Part shown: piece by piece, positions 32,343 through 36,390 of the stretch
Position numbering within the stretch: position 1 is the stretch's first letter
Layout of the letters: every line of letters starts with the position of its first letter
The notes under the pieces: model-generated
What the model was told of the DNA's origin: nothing
Databases searched by the model: none
Seen by the model: only the letters and a program-made list of their open reading frames with translations
DNA from: Chryseobacterium gleum
GTDB lineage: Bacteria; Bacteroidota; Bacteroidia; Flavobacteriales_D; Sanyastnellaceae
Length of the DNA: 36,390 nucleotides
Direction of reading: 5' to 3'
Assembly (NCBI GenBank): GCA_945897395.1
Contig: CAMDFE010000001.1
Location: 1-36,390, forward strand
Position numbers and translations under genes: made by a program

Positions 32343-33502
32343 GGAGTAGCGTATTGCTTCACTGCTTTTTCATCAATGCTATCGCCCGAAAGGATAATCA
32401 ATCGTTCAATTACATTTCGAAACTCGCGAATATTCCCTGTCCAGTCATGCTGCTGAAGTGCTTTTAAAGCCGCTGGTACAATGTCTTTTTTTGGCTGTCC
32501 GTATTCATCTGCTATTTGCTGAAGGAAGTGCTCTGCCAAGAGTGGGAGGTCGTCTTTTCGTTCGTTCAATGAAGGAACTTTGATGACAATAACTGAAAGT
32601 CTGTGATACAAGTCTTCACGGAAATTACCAGCTGCAATCGCCTTTTTTAAGTCTTTGTTAGTAGCTGCTAAAATGCGAACATTTACCTTCATGTCTCTTT
32701 CACCGCCAACTCGTGTTATTTTATTTTCCTGAAGTGCTCGAAGTACTTTGGCTTGAGCAGAAAGTGACATGTCTCCAATTTCATCGAGAAAAAGGGTTCC
32801 GTTATCGGCCAATTCGAATTTTCCAGACTTTGTTTTAACTGCAGAAGTAAATGCGCCTTTTTCGTGCCCGAATAATTCGCTTTCAATAAGTTCAGATGGA
32901 ATAGCCGCGCAATTCACTTCAATAAAAGCTTGCGCTGCTCTATTGCTTTTTTCATGAAGCTGACGAGCAACTAGCTCTTTTCCGCAACCATTTCCGCCAG
33001 TAATAAGAACGCGCGCATCGGTTGGAGCAACTGTATCGATCATTTTAATGATTTCCAAAATAGACTTGCTTTGTCCGATAATGTTCGAGCCATTGACTTT
33101 GTTGAGCTTCTTTTTGAGCGTTTTCGTTTCTTTTATGAGAGCGTCGTGCTTGTTGGCATTTCGAGTTGAAACAAGCACGCGATTAAGATCTAACGGTTTT
33201 TGAATGAAGTCGTAAGCTCCTCGTTTAATCGCTTCTACAGCGGTATCAATGGTTCCGTGTCCGGTAATCATAACAACGGGAACTTGTATATCTTCCTTTT
33301 TCAATTCAGATAAAAAATCTAACCCGTCAAGTTTTGGCATTTTAATGTCACAAAAGATTAAATCGAAAGATTCTTTAAGTACCATTTTCAACGCGGTTTC
33401 TCCGTCTGGCGCCTCAGAAATGCTGAATCCTTCGTACTCCAGGACTTCTTTTAATGCGCTGCGGATTGCAGCTTCATCGTCGACGATTAAAATTTTTGAC
33501 AT
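32330..33502 (-). CDS. Sigma-54-interacting response regulator (NtrC type) lacking a DNA-binding domain
   Basis: The protein has 390 residues from the ATG at 33502; a frame from 33520 adds six. The receiver domain is 1-~118, with phospho-Asp52 in FCDIKMP, Thr80 and Lys102. The AAA+ domain spans ~140-370, with Walker A-like GGNGCGKE (169-176), GAFTSA (216-221, variant of the sigma-54-contacting GAFTGA), Walker B GTLFLDEIGD, and the arginine-finger region REDLYHRLSV. It ends about 20 residues after the AAA lid with no Fis-type helix-turn-helix, where most NtrC proteins continue for another 40-60 residues. It should activate sigma-54 promoters, possibly from solution or through a partner. No histidine kinase is adjacent. 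It converges on and overlaps wecA by 13 bases. Confidence 0.93.
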   Translation of the reverse strand: MSKILIVDDEAAIRSALKEVLEYEGFSISEAPDGETALKMVLKESFDLIFCDIKMPKLDGLDFLSELKKEDIQVPVVMITGHGTIDTAVEAIKRGAYDFIQKPLDLNRVLVSTRNANKHDALIKETKTLKKKLNKVNGSNIIGQSKSILEIIKMIDTVAPTDARVLITGGNGCGKELVARQLHEKSNRAAQAFIEVNCAAIPSELIESELFGHEKGAFTSAVKTKSGKFELADNGTLFLDEIGDMSLSAQAKVLRALQENKITRVGGERDMKVNVRILAATNKDLKKAIAAGNFREDLYHRLSVIVIKVPSLNERKDDLPLLAEHFLQQIADEYGQPKKDIVPAALKALQQHDWTGNIREFRNVIERLIILSGDSIDEKAVKQYATPYFN

Positions 33503-33517
33503 GTTTAAGGCTTTTAG

Positions 33518-33525
33518 CAAAAGTA
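33518..33525 (-). promoter_or_regulatory. Putative -7 element of the response regulator gene
   Basis: TACTTTTG on the minus strand matches TAnnTTTG and ends 15 bases before the ATG at 33502. No clear -33 TTG. Confidence 0.4.
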
Positions 33526-33592
33526 GCGCAAAGCGTTGATAAGTTTCTTTCGGAAAGTTGAAGTTTTGAAGGGGTGTTCAATCCTGTAAAAG

Positions 33593-33600
33593 TATCTTTG
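33593..33600 (+). promoter_or_regulatory. Putative -7 element of uvrD
   Basis: TATCTTTG is a perfect TAnnTTTG match ending only 4 bases before the GTG start of uvrD. TTG at 33566-33568 is somewhat far (24-base spacer). The predicted transcript begins at or next to the GTG. Confidence 0.5.
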
Positions 33601-33604
33601 CGAA

Positions 33605-35947
33605 GTGAGTCAAAGAGATTTTTTAAGTGAGTTGAACGACGCTCAGCGTGCAGCAGCTCGACACATTTCAGGTCCATTAATGGTTATTGCAGGAGCGGGT
33701 TCCGGAAAGACACGTGTCTTAACTTACCGTATTGCGCATATGATACAGAACGGTATTGATCCGTTCAGTATTCTTTCGCTAACCTTTACCAACAAGGCTG
33801 CACGTGAAATGAAGGATCGTATTGCTAACCTCATGGGCCAGGACAACGCGCGCAACATTTGGATGGGAACTTTCCACAGCGTCTTCGCGCGTATTCTTCG
33901 ATCGGAAGCCGATCGAATTGGATATCCGAGAAACTTCAGCATCTACGATTCAGCAGATAGCAAGAGCCTAATTAAAGATATTTTAAAGGAAATGTCGCTC
34001 GACGACAAGATCTACAAACCAGGAATTGTTCAGAATCGAATTTCTTCCTGCAAGAATAATTTAATTGCCGCGGCCGATTACCCTGAACAAGTGGAATTGG
34101 TTTCAGATGATCATGCCGCAAAACGCCCTAAGATGGCAGAGGTTTATAAAAAGTACGACCAGCGCTTGTTTCAATCCGGGGCCATGGACTTTGACGACTT
34201 GCTCTTCAAAACGAATATTTTGTTCAGAGACCATGCAGATGTGCTTCACCGCTATCAGCATAAGTTTCAGTTCATCATGGTAGATGAGTATCAAGATACG
34301 AATTTTTCTCAGTATTTAATCGTGAAACAACTCGCAGCGGTAAATGAAAATTTATGTGTTGTTGGAGACGACGCGCAAAGCATTTACGCCTTCCGCGGAG
34401 CCAATATTCAGAACATTCTGAATTTTAGAAAAGACTATCCCGATTATTCGTTGTATAAATTGGAGCAGAACTACCGCTCGACGAAAGTCATTGTTGAGGC
34501 AGCGAATTCAATCATTGGAAACAATAAGAATCAGATTAAGAAAAACGTTTGGACAGCCAATGACGAAGGAAGTAAAATCCGTCTTCATCAAGCTCCAACC
34601 GACAATGAAGAAGGAATGTTCGTGGCGAACACCATTTTCAAATTGCAAAAGGAAGACGGAGGAACTTACCACGACTTCGCAATTCTTTACCGCACGAACG
34701 CGCAATCGCGCGCAATGGAGGAAGCCCTTCGCAAATTAAATATTCCCTACAAAATTTACGGTGGATTAAGTTTCTACCAGCGTAAAGAGATTAAAGATTT
34801 GTTGGCCTACTTCCGACTTACCGCGAATCACAAAGACGAAGAGGCTTTGAAGCGCGTGATTAATTATCCTGCAAGAGGCATCGGAAAAACGACACTTGAG
34901 AAATTGATCGTTGGAGCATCTGAGCGAGAGATTAGTATCTGGGAAATGATTGCCCGCTGCTTTGAAGTTGGTATATCTGGAGCCACTGCGAACAAGCTGA
35001 ATGAATTCGTTACCATGATTCAAAGCTTTGCAACAGAGCTAACCACGAAGCCGGCTTACGACTTGGGTATGCACATTGCTGCGGCCTCGGGTTTATTGGT
35101 TGAAGTCAACGCTGATCGCACGCCTGAAGGGGTTGCTCGTGTAGAAAATCTTCAAGAATTATTGGCCGGATTGAAAGAGTTTTCCGAACGTGAATTGGAA
35201 GACAGTTCTATTCCTTCGTTGTCAGATTTCTTGATAGATGTAGCGTTGCTCACAGATACGGTAAGCACAGATGTAGACGAATCGAAATGCGTTTCGCTCA
35301 TGACCATTCACTCAGCGAAAGGATTGGAATTTCCGAATGTATTTATAGTTGGAATGGAAGAAAATCTCTTCCCATCACAAATGTCTTTGAACGCCCGCGA
35401 AGACTTGGAAGAAGAGCGAAGGCTCTTTTATGTAGCCCTCACCCGTGCTGAAAAAAGAGCAATTCTCTCTTACGCGAATTCAAGATTCAAATGGGGACAA
35501 TTCACCTACTGCGAGCCTTCGCGTTTTATTCAAGAGATCGACGAGAAATTTTTGGAAGCGACTTCGGGAAAGAAATCTCCTTCACCTTCGAAATCATTCG
35601 ATTTTGGTGAAGAGCGGGGAAAATTCAGCGGAGGAATAAACAAGCTTCCGCTTCAGGAAAGACCGAAGTCTTCTTCTCCGCCAGCGCCGCCCATGCCACC
35701 CCAAATCGATACCACTAAGTTAAAGAAAGTGGATATGAATGCACCTGTTCCGCTTCCTGCAGGAGACTGGGCTTTGCCGCATGAAATTCAAGTTGGAGTT
35801 GAAGTTCAACATGAAAAATTCGGGAAAGGGAAAGTCATTAATGTAGAAGGTGAAAACCCGAATGAAAAGGCTACCGTTTTCTTTCCTTCGGAAGGACAAA
35901 AGCAACTGTTGTTGAAATTCGCGAAGTTGAAAATTGTAGGCGCTTAA
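33605..35947 (+). CDS. uvrD: ATP-dependent DNA helicase UvrD/PcrA
   Basis: The protein has 780 residues from a GTG start, chosen because family proteins start a few residues before LNxAQ (here LNDAQRAA at 10-17). Superfamily 1A motifs are Walker A GAGSGKT (30-36), FTNKAAREMK, VDEYQDTN (226-233), DDAQSIYAFRGA, HSAKGLEFPNVFIVG and RRLFYVALTRAEK. A Ser/Pro-rich linker and a C-terminal Tudor-like domain (about 730-778, VQHEKFGKGKVI) follow, as in PcrA, where this end contacts RNA polymerase. It unwinds DNA 3'->5' in excision and mismatch repair. Divergent from the response regulator gene. Confidence 0.97.
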   Translation: MSQRDFLSELNDAQRAAARHISGPLMVIAGAGSGKTRVLTYRIAHMIQNGIDPFSILSLTFTNKAAREMKDRIANLMGQDNARNIWMGTFHSVFARILRSEADRIGYPRNFSIYDSADSKSLIKDILKEMSLDDKIYKPGIVQNRISSCKNNLIAAADYPEQVELVSDDHAAKRPKMAEVYKKYDQRLFQSGAMDFDDLLFKTNILFRDHADVLHRYQHKFQFIMVDEYQDTNFSQYLIVKQLAAVNENLCVVGDDAQSIYAFRGANIQNILNFRKDYPDYSLYKLEQNYRSTKVIVEAANSIIGNNKNQIKKNVWTANDEGSKIRLHQAPTDNEEGMFVANTIFKLQKEDGGTYHDFAILYRTNAQSRAMEEALRKLNIPYKIYGGLSFYQRKEIKDLLAYFRLTANHKDEEALKRVINYPARGIGKTTLEKLIVGASEREISIWEMIARCFEVGISGATANKLNEFVTMIQSFATELTTKPAYDLGMHIAAASGLLVEVNADRTPEGVARVENLQELLAGLKEFSERELEDSSIPSLSDFLIDVALLTDTVSTDVDESKCVSLMTIHSAKGLEFPNVFIVGMEENLFPSQMSLNAREDLEEERRLFYVALTRAEKRAILSYANSRFKWGQFTYCEPSRFIQEIDEKFLEATSGKKSPSPSKSFDFGEERGKFSGGINKLPLQERPKSSSPPAPPMPPQIDTTKLKKVDMNAPVPLPAGDWALPHEIQVGVEVQHEKFGKGKVINVEGENPNEKATVFFPSEGQKQLLLKFAKLKIVGA

Positions 35948-35963
35948 TTGTAGTGTATATTTG
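35934..35963 (+). promoter_or_regulatory. Putative promoter of the DUF4290 gene
   Basis: TTG (35934-35936), a 19-base spacer, then TATATTTG (35956-35963), a perfect -7 match; the best-formed promoter in the window. It overlaps the last codons of uvrD. Predicted leader about 16-18 bases. Confidence 0.6.
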
Positions 35964-35985
35964 TTAGACCTCATTTAAATTTATT

Positions 35986-36390
35986 ATGAATCCTCACCGC
36001 TTTCAGAAGCCAGATGTTGTTGTGCCGTTAGAGATGAATAGCGCACGTCCTGAAATTACGTTACCTGAATATGGTAGAAATATTCAGAAGATGGTGCAGT
36101 ACTCTTTAAGTCTTGAAGACCGCGATGAACGCGCACGTTGTTGCAAGGCCATTATTTCTGTAATGGGACAGTTGTTTCCTTACCTGCGTGACATGGAAGA
36201 TTTCAATCACAAACTTTGGGATCACTTGCACATAATGAGCGACTTTCGCTTAGACGTGGACTCTCCTTATCCGAAACCAGAACCGTCTCAGTTTGTTGTT
36301 AAACCAAATCGTATTGCATATCCTCAGGAAACCGTGAAATTTGGTCACTATGGCAGATATGTAGAGAAGATGATAGATAAGTGCGTTGCC
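35986..36390 (+). CDS. DUF4290 domain protein (N-terminal part)
   Basis: There are 135 codons from the ATG at 35986, running off the window's right edge. The sequence LPEYGRNIQKMVQYSLSLED and the block FNHKLWDHLHIMSDFRLDVD, followed by SPYPKPEP, match my recollection of DUF4290, a cytosolic family largely confined to Bacteroidota with no established function. Frame, strong promoter and full conservation of these blocks support a real gene. It is separated from uvrD by 38 bases and has its own promoter. Confidence 0.85.
   Translation, partial: MNPHRFQKPDVVVPLEMNSARPEITLPEYGRNIQKMVQYSLSLEDRDERARCCKAIISVMGQLFPYLRDMEDFNHKLWDHLHIMSDFRLDVDSPYPKPEPSQFVVKPNRIAYPQETVKFGHYGRYVEKMIDKCVA

Overview
The window looks like a chromosomal segment of a Bacteroidota bacterium, most likely Flavobacteriales. 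The evidence is threefold. Three large secreted proteins end in type IX secretion (T9SS) type A sorting domains. The promoters carry the Bacteroidota -7 element TAnnTTTG, and Shine-Dalgarno sequences are essentially absent. The housekeeping proteins (RecQ without zinc cysteines, DUF4290, paired DUF1573, RsfS-FtsH-CdsA-Psd) also fit this group. Genus cannot be fixed from the sequence alone. No tRNA, rRNA, CRISPR, insertion sequence, phage gene or integrase was seen, and no gene-free stretch exceeds 300 bases.

Layout, left to right. (1) 1-636: C-terminal end of a MacB/FtsX-type ABC permease, facing (2) 682-4636: two leftward T9SS cargo proteins of related design, each with its own hairpin terminator. 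(3) 4725-6493: leftward kdsD-tatC pair (arabinose-5-phosphate isomerase; twin-arginine translocase), divergent from recQ (6646-8850). (4) 8878-14197: leftward fatty acid beta-oxidation operon in the order fadN-fadA-fadE, the same order and almost the same protein lengths as Bacillus fadNAE. The fadN frame is interrupted by two in-frame stop codons 17 codons apart. birA lies just upstream on the same strand. (5) 15060-19269: rightward rsfS-ftsH-cdsA-psd operon, tightly packed. Its RsfS has a long Lys/Pro/Ala/Glu repeat tail. (6) 19340-26943: leftward pair of DUF1573 proteins and a 2221-residue T9SS giant built of metal-binding-type and Ig/PKD-like repeats. (7) ruvC (leftward), then a rightward glycosyltransferase - OppC-like permease - outer-membrane barrel - WecA/MraY-type transferase run (27624-32342). 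(8) a leftward sigma-54 response regulator without a DNA-binding domain, then rightward uvrD and the start of a DUF4290 gene.

Functional themes are envelope building (KdsD for LPS, CdsA and Psd for phospholipid, WecA-like and GT2 for surface glycans, the Wzi/RemB-like barrel, TatC), surface display of adhesin-like repeat proteins, DNA repair (RecQ, RuvC, UvrD) and fatty acid degradation. The items most worth checking are the doubly interrupted fadN, the shared core of the three T9SS proteins with a giant expansion in one of them, the RsfS tail, and two genes whose predicted transcription start coincides with the start codon. I did not find convincing evidence of an entirely new defence or mobile system.
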